Below, piece after piece: positions 23,929-33,364 of a stretch of DNA of 47,606 nt. The translations under genes and the position numbers were made by a program. This DNA comes from Saccoglossus kowalevskii (lineage: Eukaryota; Hemichordata; Enteropneusta; Harrimaniidae). Every line of letters starts with the position of its first letter. The stretch's first letter is position 1. The notes beneath the pieces were generated by a model. The model did no database searches, was not told the origin of the DNA, and saw nothing but the letters and a program-made list of their open reading frames with translations. The DNA lies in assembly GCF_000003605.2 (NCBI RefSeq), contig NW_003134358.1:1-47606 (forward strand). Reading direction: 5' to 3'.

Positions 23929-24720
23929 CGACGATGAGTCTCCACAGATCGGTTTTCTGTCCGGAACTTGCCGACTCATATTGTAGCAAAGCGCTGGCTG
24001 GTCGTAAAACTCTTTTTGGACTATCTAAAAACGTGCCAATTTTGTCGTACACGCGTATTGCGATTGTTCTAGACTGGTACGCAATTGACGTCGGCCAGTG
24101 AGATGTGACGTTTACACAGCTATACGAGAGATTGGTTAAAGCTAACCCCTACTGTGTAGAGAGGAGCAAGCAAGGACATTTCTGTATCATTGCAATGTTT
24201 TGTTAGTTATTGTCATAAAGTAGTGTATGTACATTCCGCCTTGACTTGTACTGAAAATGATGTTCATGTTGTACCTTGAATGCAGTGTTTTTGACTGAAG
24301 GTACTTCATCATGACTACATGTACTAGAGCTTGTCTGAAATGGTTATACCTGTGACAGTAATACAGTACGAGATGTGTACATCAACATGTGTCTCCTACA
24401 AATAAAGACTTGTTGTTGTTGTTTTTTGATACATTGTGTTCTGTGGTTCAATTCGTAATAGCAGCTCTCGCATTAGTTTTGGGGTCTCCAGAGGATGTCA
24501 TCCATAAAATTAAATCAGTGTGGCCTTAGTCAACTAATCAGAGAATATACAGTTAATGCAATTTATGTGCAAGCATCATGGCTGTATGTAAAGACTTCTC
24601 TGATTGGTTATTGAAGTTTGCAAGAACGAGATTTTCTATGGAGGTTGTTCAGATCTTTGGGTTTTTACAATCAGGAAATTACAAAAATTTAAAAATTGGA
24701 AAATAAGTGAAAAAAATGAA
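23690..24720. mobile_element. Inverted-repeat element invaded by a second insertion
   Basis: A left arm (about 23770-23868) and a right arm (about 24495-24690) are inverted copies. AGGCCACACTGACTTAATTT on the left matches the reverse complement of a right-arm block, with outer matches around CCCAAAGA. Between them is a segment with 29 A at 23897-23925 on one side and a GTTGTTGTTGTTTTTT tail near 24412-24427 on the other. That segment is bracketed by the direct repeat CGCATTAGTTTT (23875-23886 and about 24470-24481), a possible target-site duplication. This reads as a foldback element later hit by a retroposed sequence. No transposase or reverse transcriptase frame is present. Confidence 0.55.
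23897..23925 (+). repeat. Poly-A tract of 29 bases
   Basis: An uninterrupted run of A inside the nested insertion, probably the tail of a retroposed sequence inserted so that its tail faces left, or a slippage-expanded tract. Confidence 0.9.
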
Positions 24721-25364
24721 ATCACACACCGAATATGGTGTAATTAAAATAAATCAAAAAAAAAATCATATCTGTCTTACTGATATACTTAAATTATATA
24801 TAGGAGTATTTTTTGGTTTGAGAAAAAGTACTGCTCTCTGGTTAAGACCAGTAGCTCTACTTCAAAATAACGACGTATGGCATATGCTACTCCAATGCTG
24901 GATTATAGCATTTATTTGGAATGCACGATATACTTCCTATACCAAGACATGCCCGGTTTACTTAATTCAGCTAATATGAACTAAATGAAATAATATAGAT
25001 AGGTAGTTTCTCCTTGTATCTACAACCATAACATAGGGTCCAATGGGTATGCTGTAAATGAATGAAATAGAACTATAGAAAGTTATACAATGATTCAGGT
25101 AGCAAAGCCTACCAGATTAGAACTGTTTTTGTGACATATACGAAAATGTCACAATTCAGACAATTGTAACACTATTTATGATTGATGTATATGTTATGAT
25201 AATGAATTGCAGAATAAAGATTGTTCCAATATCAGAACAAATAAATATTATGACCAGTGTATACATATAAACTGTTGTAGTGTAATGTTAATCATAAATA
25301 TGATATTTTTCGAAAGACGAAACTATGAAATGTTAGGAAAATGTCACATGTCACATGAAATGTT
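24721..25364. other. Non-coding stretch downstream of the DED/NB-ARC/TPR gene
   Basis: AT-rich with no supported gene. Part of it would be the large intron if the exon at 17993-18184 belongs to that gene. Confidence 0.4.
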
Positions 25365-25379
25365 CTATTGGGGATATCC

Positions 25380-25385
25380 TTTATT
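25380..25385 (-). terminator. AATAAA polyadenylation signal just past the last TPR exon
   Basis: On the minus strand AATAAA lies 57 bases past the donor of exon 10. If that donor is not used, the frame continues for 25 more codons to a TAG at 25365-25367, about a dozen bases past this signal. A composite terminal exon with early polyadenylation is possible. Confidence 0.3.
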
Positions 25386-25441
25386 GTGGTTAACTTTGAA
25401 GTATTTTACTGTCTCAGTTTTCACAAAGTGAAAGGTCTTAC

Positions 25442-25576
25442 CTGTAATCGGGTCAGTTTCCTCAAGAAGCCTTCTCAAATTTGCAGCCTCTGAAGATGTA
25501 TCCAGCATATCCATATATTTTTGCTTTTCTTGCTCCTTGCCAAGTTCTCTATACAACCGAATAAGGAGATACACCC
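25442..25576 (-). CDS. DED/NB-ARC/TPR gene exon 10 (TPR)
   Basis: 135 bases, phase 1/1, residues 927-971. Acceptor TTCCTGTAG|GG; donor ACAG|GTAAGA. It encodes a helical pair (VYLLIRLYRELGKEQEKQKY) with the small/large residue pattern of a TPR, then an acidic end (LLEETDPIT). The donor implies a further exon; the best candidate I see is 17993-18184. Read-through would instead add 25 residues and stop at 25365. Confidence 0.75.
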
Positions 25577-26412
25577 CTACAGGAAGGAAGAATCATATAT
25601 ACAATTAAACATCTAACTGTGACATAGATTCATCGCCACGTGAATGGTATAACTATCTAAATAACATAATTAGTGTTTTACCCGCAGCCCAACTTTTATG
25701 CTTTTTGTATTCTGGTAAAATACGTGTCTTCATTGCTAGACCATCTTTTAGCAACACTTCAGCTTCACCGTACTTAGACGGATCGTGTTGTATCAGATAA
25801 AATCTTCCTAAGTCAGTCATACCTTAAATATAATATAAACATGCATGACGTATAAATCATACTTATTGTAAAGAAGGAATTAAAAAACAAACAAACAAAT
25901 AAATAAATGAATAATAATCACTTACCAACTGAAATGCTAATATGGTCACCTCCTTCAGGCCAATTCCAACATTCTTTTTTCCATTCCAATGACTTCTTCA
26001 ATAATTTTTCAACCTCATCATGGTCCTTCAATTTCATTTGAAGATAAAGAACACCCAATTCATGCATAGCTGGAATAGAATTATGTATTACTCTTTGACC
26101 AAAAAGATCCTGTTCTTTGACAATTAACATACCCATCAATCAATCAGATAGATGTTAAAAATTTGAATATCATCAATATTTCTGGTTAGGTGCATGCCAT
26201 AGTATTCTACTCCCATTATGGGCATGTCCAAGTTCATGAGTCTTATGCACTTAAAAAAGTTACCTACGTACTGTGAAATACTTTATTTTAGCTGGAATTA
26301 ATTTTCGATTAGTTGAATGTGAAATATAGGGAAAAAAGATTTTATTTTTGTTGAATCATCCTTTTAGCAAAAATATCGAAAGTCAATTTCAAGCAGAAAT
26401 AAAGTATTTTAC

Positions 26413-26488
<76 letters not shown>

Positions 26489-29400
26489 GTAATAATAGTA
26501 ATAATAATAATAGGTTTCGCATTATTTTATTAAGACAAATATTAAAAATATGTTAATCAAAAAGTTATATGCCTCGTAACCAATATACGTTGTAACCCAC
26601 CTATTGCTGTCTGTGATCCATATGGTTTTCCTGTTGTTTTCTGGAAATGGTTTACTGAAATATCAATACACCTGTTGAGGTTTTCTTCAATATACCGTGT
26701 ACTAATCTCTTCTATAGGTTTAGGCTCTTGGCGGTGAAAGTAGAAATTCATATCTGCATTAGCTAAGGCATATTTGACTGTGAAGAAAAGAACTTCTGTT
26801 GTTGCTAGTTTCGGGAAGCATTACTAATGATTAATTTAACCAATTGCTGATTTATACAATCTAGCAGTCACTAGAAAACTGATAGGTATTTTTCTGGATA
26901 TCAATAAAATCTAACACAGTAAACAAAATGTATTACCCCTGGCAATTTCAATATCACTGTCCTGCTCTTCCAATGGGCATGAGTTGAGATAACACTGTTC
27001 AGCTCTTCTCAAACTCTTAACAGTTTCTTCTCTTCGGCCATCTTCTAATAATGCTCCAGCCAGATAAAAATGTGCTGAAAGAGAAATTCGGAAATCATTT
27101 ATACAAATTAACAAATATAGAATATTTAAAAATTCGTTTCTTTAAAATGTATAAGATTTAAATTATATGATCGATTTCACAAATACCTAAAATTGATGAC
27201 TTACCAAGACCTAGCCGTCTTTCACATTGCAGATCATCGTCACTTGTTTTGATTTTCTCTGAGGCTGTTACTGCAATTTCATGTAGAAGAACAGCTTCTA
27301 TAGGTCTTCGCTTGAATCGTCTGAAATACAAACCAACAGCATGGAGCAAAGGAACTGGATCTTTCAAATGAATTTCACCAGAATCACACAAGAACTGTTT
27401 CAAAAATCGAGTTAACAGCACTACGTGTAATGTCACTTCTTCTTCTAAGTCTGACAATGGAACATGTTTACCGGTGGATCGTCTGAATATTCTTTCTTCA
27501 GTTGGAAAAAGTTTAGTGAAAAGAATGATTGCATTATTTATCACGCCCTGTATCTTTTTGTCACCTGTTCTTTTCATCTCCAGTTTAACCATGTCTTGGA
27601 CGATATGATGAATGGTAATTCGGTGTGTGGTATTGCCTTGGTGTTGGCTTGAGTCAACTAATGAATATCGTCTAAGGCACTTTAAGATGTTGGTGATGTT
27701 TCTTTCAATTCTTGATGTTTTGTTTTCACTTCCAGAAAGTTTGTGGAGTAAGCCTTCTTTTAGCGGCCCGTCTTCCAAGTAACAAGCACCACGTAGGAAC
27801 ACATCTTTTGATATTGCTGGGGCCAGGAGTGCACATAACTGAAGAAATTCCATTGCTGCTGCACCCAGAGCACTTTCTTTAATTTGGCGGAAAGTGAGAG
27901 CCCAAGTTGTGACGACGCTTCTTCTTTCCAGCATCCATTTTTCAATATCAATATCACTTCTTCTAGCTTCTTTAAATTTAAGCACATCATCTGGTGTCAT
28001 CTTCACATCTTTTGACAGATCTTCGCTGTTTAATTCTAGAAAGGCAGCTAGAGAACCCAGAACCCTACGATGTAGTGCGTCATAATATCTTTCCAAGCCA
28101 TGAGATTTCAACCACGGCTTGAGAGGATCGTCGCATTTTTTGGGATAGAATAGATCATCATCAAAAAAAGTCTGGTAGAATCCTTTGTATTGAGAAAAGT
28201 TCACGGCATTTACCCTCATAAACTGTATAGCTGCGATCAAGGCTAAGGGCAGACCGTCAATACCATCAGGGCCAGCTAGCCACATCAATGCATAATAATT
28301 ATCTGGTTCTGCTTTCTCTAAATAGTGCAATTTATTCTTAGCTTCTTCAATACTAATCGGTCGTCCCCACTGATCCCTGAAGCATCCTCTTACTAGTAGG
28401 AGTGTTGCCAGGTCTTGTGCTAGAGGCTTGATAAAATAATGTGCTATTTATGACTCGTACCGTGATTGAAGTTTGGTGTCTCGCGAAGTGATGATCACAT
28501 GTCCACCTGATGGAAAGTTTGGGAAGTAACTATGTATGACCTCTGCATCGTCGGCATTATCTAGTACCAGCAGCCAATCAGATTTTTCTTCAAGCCATTC
28601 GGTAATTTTTGTACAGACGTGAATTGCACTAAAATCCGTGTCATTGTCTCCCAATTTAAGTTTCTGAAACTATACAAGAATAAAAATGTATATCACAAAT
28701 TATTTAAAATTACTGTAACATGCATTGACCATTTGTTACACTGACGATCGTCAATCGCTGTGTTTTTAAATAATTGATTTTAACTGGTATTACCATTCTA
28801 TTGAATCCATAATCTATGACACTGGAAGAACCCGTGGGAATCCACATCACACCTCCAGTGTAAGAATCATAATATTGTTGCACATACTGTATGACTGTCT
28901 CTGTTTTTCCACATCCAGGTAATCCATTCAAAATCTGAGGAACGTATAAAACAGGAATGAGTATAGTACCAAGAAAGATATAAATTCTGGTATTGTATTA
29001 ATAAACTGATATTTCACACTTATTTGTCCAGGTGTTGTGAAGTAAAGTTTGTTACTATTCACGGTCAGCGACATATTTGTAATTTGCCTAATCGAAAGAA
29101 ATTACAATAGCCTATCTCTGTGTAATTTATCGTTATCACTAAATACCCGGACATACCAACTTATGTGCTATGTGCATCTTTTCAGCTCCGCTGTTGACTT
29201 TGTCGAGTGGAGCTTATCATATGAGTGATTAACCGCCATCATCCGTCGTCCGTGTCAATATTTTACTTTTTCGACTTCTTCTTGAAAACTACAAGCCTGA
29301 ATGCCTGGTAGACCTCTCTCGGATATGTTCATTTTGTGATGATATCTTTAATTCTATAATTTTGGTGAATAATTTTGTCATTTTTGCTAAAAAGTAATAT

Positions 29401-32400
29401 TTTCGACTTCTTGTTGAAAACCGCAAGTCCAATTGCTTAGATAGTATACATATAGGTACTACATGTGGACCTCTTTCAGATTTGTTAATTTTGTGGTGAT
29501 ATCTTTAATTATCTAATTTTGATGAATATTTTTGTCATTTTTGGTGAAAAGTGATATTTTTGAATTCTTGTTGAAAACAGCAAGTCTGATTGCTTTGATA
29601 CTATACATATTTTTCATTTTCTGGTGATATCTTCTGTTCTTTAATTGAAATGCGCATTGCTTACAGCGGGGCTATCTCAGCCGACAGGCTGCTTGTCTAA
29701 GTATAAATCCCGCATATTTTATTTTAAATAATAAATAATAAAACAATTGATGCTGTTACAGTCGACAATGTTAAAGACCTTGAACATGTTCGTGTTTTTA
29801 AATTCACGTCTTACACATGGGTAGTCATGTATCAAAGACTGATTACTTGTGTCTGTTCCTAAACATTTTTACGACAATTTCACACAATTAAAGGATTTGT
29901 TTATATTTATTTTATAATATATCAACGATTTCAATATCACATTTAGATAATATTGGGTTTATACACGTACCTGTACAAAACTCTTCCTCTGCAGTGGATT
30001 ATTCGTATTCGGATCAGGTCGGTTCTCCATGTACTCATCATGGATCTTCTTGAGTGTGTTGTTTTGTTCAACAAACATTGAATTTGGGTTTCGCATGTTC
30101 TCTAGCATAACTGTGAACAACGCATTGTGAAAAAAATCAGGCAATTAGTTTTGCAGTCAAAGAATTATGATTGCAGTTGACAAAATAGAAAAAAATAACA
30201 CACGTGAAAAATTGATATTATTACTGCATTCACCTTTTGACATTTTGAAAGGCACGTTGTAGCTCGTTGGGAAAGTTGGTTCGGAGATACGGCGAGTTCT
30301 CCTAGAGACCGAGTGCTGGCCTTCTCTAACATTGTGAGTCGGTGATTCACTTTGATCAATCGCTTGCTGCGGTTTTGGTATATTACGGCCTACATTGTAC
30401 CACAATTCGTACTCGCTAATTGTCTTTGCCAAATCATCTCGTTTAAGGTCGTTGACCAAATACTTCAAGAAATTTACATTATCTTCTTTTATTAGACCAG
30501 CAGAACGCAATGTTTCGAAAAACCTTTGTCTATGGTTAGTTCTTTGAACCAGAGATGAACATTTGCCAGTAATAACCCAGAACTCGGTGTCAGTTAAATT
30601 GTCTGATATGTGGTCGATGAGCCCTGAATAACGTTGTGCAATGGGACTTGACGATCCTGCAGTTCAAAGCAAACGAATACAGTGAAACATTAGTTGTATA
30701 TTGAGCGACTCATTTATTACCGAAATAATTACACACTGTGGTATGGTTAACACGTTTGTAATGAGCCTAAATGATGGAGTGGAAACAGTCACTTGAGATC
30801 ATATGTACACATGGAATAAACACAAATACAAACTTTGCACTACACAACTTATGTATGAGTCCATTTCGTTAGCTTAGTATATAGTTATTTTTATGGGTTA
30901 CTGGACCAATCACATGCCGCTCTTAAAAAAGTGAGGAAATCAGACAATTGAAATATACATCTCCAACACGAACACGAGTATGTACATAATTCCGATATCC
31001 AGTAATTGCTGTCAGATTGGATGGGAAGCAATCAGTAAAATGACAGCGGGGATGAAAATAATCATATTGTTGCTATGTATATCAGTGACAATTTGGCGTT
31101 AATGCTTTCTAAACTATAGACAGTCACATTGAAGCAAAACAAATTACCGTGCTCACGTTTCTGTGTCCACATATACTGAATATTGTTAGTATCACGGGGA
31201 AATCTTCTCCTCTGGGTTCTCCACACGTGTCAGGGGGGAATATCGTCTCGTCTCTCTATCGCGTCCCTTTGAGGTACGGGATCGGGAACGTCACTTAAAC
31301 TTTACAGTCAAATAGACGCACACAACAAAATACGTTTCAACTCTCGTCTTTAGTCGGTCAGTCGAGCACTCTATAAGACACAGCGCCCTGGGGAAAAGTC
31401 CCCAAGACTATCGCAAGGCTGACCCACGACTACCCCCAAGACTAGACCCAAGACTGCGTCAAGACTGCGTCTGTCGTGGTGTACTCTCCAAGACCAACTA
31501 AAACAACTTTATTCATTTTCAAAACCTTAACCAATTACAAAGTAGTATAAAGACTCTAAGGCGTGGCCTTCACACATTCAACCAATCACACTAAGTACTG
31601 AACACGTCATATCTTTTGATTAATCGTTCACTATATTAGTAACTGCAAATACCAACTGTCAGAAAGAGTAGTCCGAATAGCGACGGTTATATTGTAATTA
31701 GTTCCAAATCACTGAGTCGAATTCCGTCCAGGACCTCGCATGAGCCTAAACGATGACAGACATAACACAGCCATTCGCTAGTAATCAGCTAAATAAGTCA
31801 ATCAACAGATACGTGCAAACAAATTCATCACATTAGCATTGTCCGATAAAAGGTCGAGCTGATACATTGGTTCAGCGCATTACTGTACAAGGTACATAGA
31901 TCACTGTGTGCTGCGAGTTGTCACAACAAACTACTTTAACTTTGGGCTGTTTTTGTTTGTCTAGACATTATTGAGATAAGGTGGCAATGAACAAACACAG
32001 TTCGTACACTGCAGTATATGTCTTATGTCTGAACTATAGTATGTTATTAAACCTCAATTAGTACACAATTCTCAAAGGAAAGTTAAAATGAGCGTAATAT
32101 ATTTCAGCAATGTACTATTGTTAACTGCCACAGAGTGTGACTAAAAAGTTATTCAACACCGGCACTCCTGCTACTGACTAGAACGACATCTCAAAATCAT
32201 GCCTTTTGACTTGTAAAAAAGCGAGATTACAAGTAATAGTACAATATTACGTAACACCCCTGCAGTGGGGAGTATACACACAATCAATCACTGTAATGAC
32301 GTCATGTTTACTGCGTGTAATCAAACATTAAAGGGCGTGGTCGTCACACAGAGAATTTCATATAAAAAATGTATTGTACACGTGTTGTGCACGTCGCTAT

Positions 32401-32793
32401 TAGTCCCAATTGAAACAGAACCTTTTAAGCTGCGCTCTGACTTGGTCAGCTGTTAAACCACTGAGAAAATTTGATCACATGCCCCGTCATAATCATCCTT
32501 AGTAATCTCGCCGTTTAATCGCAGACATCTTCCTTAACTCCCATCAGTAATACCGATATCCTGTTATTTTAACACAAGCATTCCAATCTGTCCAAATAAC
32601 TACCTTCTGAACTTGTATTCAGTTCAGCATTTTAAACCTTCGAACATATGACATCCACTAGGACGTCGCGATTGTTACATTGTATTTATATACAAACTGA
32701 AATAACTATTTTACAATATTCTAAAGTTATGGACTGGGATATTTGTTCACAACTATAACGTATGTAGTATTACCCACCTGTCTGCTCAGCCAT
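25442..32793 (-). CDS. DED/NB-ARC/TPR protein (STAND-type cell-death or immune switch), ten exons, interrupted by one in-frame stop
   Basis: Exons from the 5' end: 32793-32778, 30656-30234, 30110-29971, 28934-28794, 28663-27205, 27074-26937, 26777-26601, 26069-25926, 25822-25682, 25576-25442. All phases agree, giving about 971 codons before an unplaced C-terminus. Domains: death effector domain (residues 12-88, RDDL at 78-81), linker, NB-ARC with P-loop GLPGCGKT (197-204), Walker B LLVLDNADD (271-279), ITSRD (298-302) and GLPLAL (377-382), winged-helix motif IHHIVQDMVK (about 591-600), then TPRs. By family these cytosolic ATPases oligomerise on a trigger and recruit partners through the DED. 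A TAA at 28448-28450 (codon 312) would cut the product to 311 residues. This may be a nonsense allele, a young pseudogene or a sequence error. Confidence 0.85.
25682..25822 (-). CDS. DED/NB-ARC/TPR gene exon 9 (TPR)
   Basis: 141 bases, phase 1/1, residues 880-926. Acceptor TATTTAAG|GT; donor GCGG|GTAAAA. It encodes MTDLGRFYLIQHD, then YGEAEVLLKDGLAMKTRILP, a clear TPR-like helix pair with the family's Leu-Gly and Ala-Glu positions. Confidence 0.8.
25926..26069 (-). CDS. DED/NB-ARC/TPR gene exon 8 (TPR)
   Basis: 144 bases, phase 1/1, residues 832-879. Acceptor CTATTCCAG|CT; donor GTTG|GTAAGT. It encodes MHELGVLYLQMKLKDHDEVE followed by KLLKKSLEWKKECW, a well-formed TPR. Confidence 0.82.
26413..26512 (+). 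repeat. (TAA)n microsatellite in the intron between TPR exons 7 and 8
   Basis: About 100 bases of nearly pure TAA/ATA triplets, with a few TAG-containing interruptions toward the right. It lies 344 bases upstream (in gene orientation) of exon 8. Length is likely polymorphic. It makes a spurious poly-Ile frame on the plus strand. Confidence 0.95.
26601..26777 (-). CDS. DED/NB-ARC/TPR gene exon 7 (TPR region)
   Basis: 177 bases, phase 1/1, residues 773-831. Acceptor TTCTTCACAG|TC; donor ATAG|GTGGGT. It encodes KYALANADMNFYFHR, then IEENLNRCIDISVNHFQKTT. It is longer than its neighbours by an insert between the two helices. Confidence 0.78.
26937..27074 (-). CDS. DED/NB-ARC/TPR gene exon 6 (TPR)
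   Basis: 138 bases, phase 1/1, residues 727-772. Acceptor TCTCTTTCAG|CA; donor AGGG|GTAATA. It encodes HFYLAGALLEDGRREETVKS followed by LRRAEQCYLNSCPLEEQDS. The A-GALLEDGRREET core is typical of the TPR turn. Confidence 0.82.
27205..28663 (-). CDS. DED/NB-ARC/TPR gene exon 5 (NB-ARC to first helical repeat), carries the in-frame TAA
   Basis: The large central exon of 1459 bases, residues 241-726. The acceptor is probably TATAGTTTCAG|AAA; the AG six bases earlier would add Phe-Gln in the same frame. Order: Walker B WLLVLDNADD, ITSRD, the TAA at 28448-28450, a conserved continuation in the same frame (HYFIKPLAQDLATLLL), GLPLAL, a long helical region, winged-helix IHHIVQDMVK, and a C-terminal helical part ending RLGLG. 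The donor is CTTG|GTAAGT, phase 1. No GT-AG pair around the stop preserves the frame, so it is not an overlooked intron. Confidence 0.85.
28448..28450 (-). other. In-frame TAA inside the NB-ARC domain
   Basis: The codons read CGG TAC GAG TCA TAA ATA GCA CAT. The same frame is open for 71 codons before and about 415 codons after, and conserved NB-ARC motifs lie on both sides. One substitution would restore an amino acid. The truncated product would keep the DED, P-loop and Walker B but lose the regulatory half and all TPRs. Confidence 0.9.
28794..28934 (-). CDS. DED/NB-ARC/TPR gene exon 4 (P-loop)
   Basis: 141 bases, phase 0/0, residues 194-240. Acceptor CGTTCCTCAG|ATT; donor AATG|GTAATA. It encodes ILNGLPGCGKTETVIQYVQQ, a Walker A motif with its following helix, then the GGVMWIPTG strand typical of NB-ARC. 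Confidence 0.88.
29265..29645. repeat. Three diverged tandem units in intron 3 of the DED/NB-ARC/TPR gene
   Basis: Units at about 29265-29394, 29395-29549 and 29550-29645 share TCGACTTCTTNTTGAAAAC, GCAAGTC or ACAAGCC, GTGATATCTTTAATT and TTTTGTCATTTTTG. Flanking sequence (TCGAGTGGAGCTTATCATAT on the left and CAGCGGGGCTATCTCAGCC on the right) looks like the ends of a larger dispersed element spanning roughly 29180-29700. No coding frame. Confidence 0.65.
29971..30110 (-). CDS. DED/NB-ARC/TPR gene exon 3 (linker)
   Basis: 140 bases, phase 1 in and 0 out, residues 147-193. Acceptor TTGTTCACAG|TT; donor TACAG|GTACGT. It encodes the polar linker between DED and NB-ARC, with a short amphipathic helix (NNTLKKIHDEYME) and an Asn/Pro-rich part before the first NB-ARC strand. 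Confidence 0.78.
30234..30656 (-). CDS. DED/NB-ARC/TPR gene exon 2 (death effector domain)
   Basis: 423 bases, phase 1/1. Acceptor TGAACTGCAG|GATC; donor AAAAG|GTGAAT. Residues 12-88 form a DED: a first helix (YSGLIDHISDNL), RQRFFETLRSAGLI with the family's L-x-x-x-G-L pattern, DNVNFLKYLVNDL, and the diagnostic RxDL motif as RDDL. The rest is a Ser/Arg/Pro-rich tail (SVSRRTRRISEP) of disordered type. DEDs bind other DEDs, for example in caspase-8/FADD-type complexes; the partner here is unknown. Confidence 0.85.
31180..31500. other. Intron 1 of the DED/NB-ARC/TPR gene: CAAGACT-rich segment
   Basis: A GC-richer stretch with repeated CAAGACT and ACTGCGTC words (31405-31490) that looks like a degenerate short tandem repeat or repeat fragment. 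No coding frame. Confidence 0.35.
32328..32429. mobile_element. Degenerate family B miniature element in intron 1 of the DED/NB-ARC/TPR gene
   Basis: It begins TTAAAGGGCGTGGTCGTCAC and carries the family B interior (AATTTCAT, ATGTATTGTACACGTGTTGT, CACGTCGCTAT). The right end is decayed to CCTTTTAA. It is a truncated or mutated relative of 15210-15342 and 18493-18624. Confidence 0.6.
32778..32793 (-). CDS. DED/NB-ARC/TPR gene exon 1 (start codon)
   Basis: The ATG with context CCGTCATGG, then Ala-Glu-Gln-Thr, ends in phase 1 at ACAG|GTGGGT. It fits exon 2 exactly (G|GA makes Gly6) and puts the DED at the extreme N-terminus as expected. Upstream AGs and in-frame sequence offer no better start. 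Confidence 0.65.
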
Positions 32794-32942
32794 GACGGTA
32801 TAGGCTCTCCTAGGTTGTCTGGTGAAATAAAATAACGTGCGTGGGTGCTGTATGTCACACTGGTCTCAGCCTTGCATACTAATGGGGTCCTATGTTTTGC
32901 ATAACATGGACCAAATACCGTTCATTGAACCTACTTTTTAAA

Positions 32943-32950
32943 TGACGTCA
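32943..32950. promoter_or_regulatory. Consensus CRE palindrome 150 bases upstream of the DED/NB-ARC/TPR start codon
   Basis: TGACGTCA at a promoter-like distance from the ATG at 32793. CREB/ATF-type factors bind this site. No TATA box is evident at a fixed distance. The regulatory role is an inference. Confidence 0.35.
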
Positions 32951-33364
32951 CTGCGCCATGTACATCAAGATTGTAGTTTTGACACACATAAGCGTACAAT
33001 CAAACGCATTAATATTAGTAGAGAGTCAGTTGTGAAATTTAGGGCATGGCATGCTATAGATTTTGTTATTTTCAATTGAAAGTAAGCAGAAATACTCAAG
33101 TGTGGCGTATGAAAAATAAATATTTGTGTCAGGGGATCGATTGGCCCTGGAGCCTGTCGTTGTTAGAGTGGGCGTTATTTACATTCGGTCGCTGGATGTC
33201 CACTCAAACACTAGCATGGACTCTGATATAACAAAACGGAATAGACGCGTAAGACAGAATACATAATATGCGCATGCGTACATCAGCACTTCGATTGCCC
33301 GTATGTATTCGACAATTTAAGCAATTTCGAGGAGCAATGAGCTAAAAAATATACTTTAGTTCAT

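Noticed and set aside
23828-24052. Minus-strand frame with a Phe run
   Set aside because: The Phe run is the 29-base poly-A tract read on the other strand, inside the nested insertion.
26348-26533. Plus-strand frame with a long poly-Ile run
   Set aside because: It is the translation of the (TAA)n microsatellite in an intron of the minus-strand gene.
28427-28460. A tiny intron (GTACGAG to ATCAAG) removing the in-frame TAA
   Set aside because: It would be 34 bases, too short for normal splicing and not a multiple of three. Other local GT-AG pairs also break the frame.
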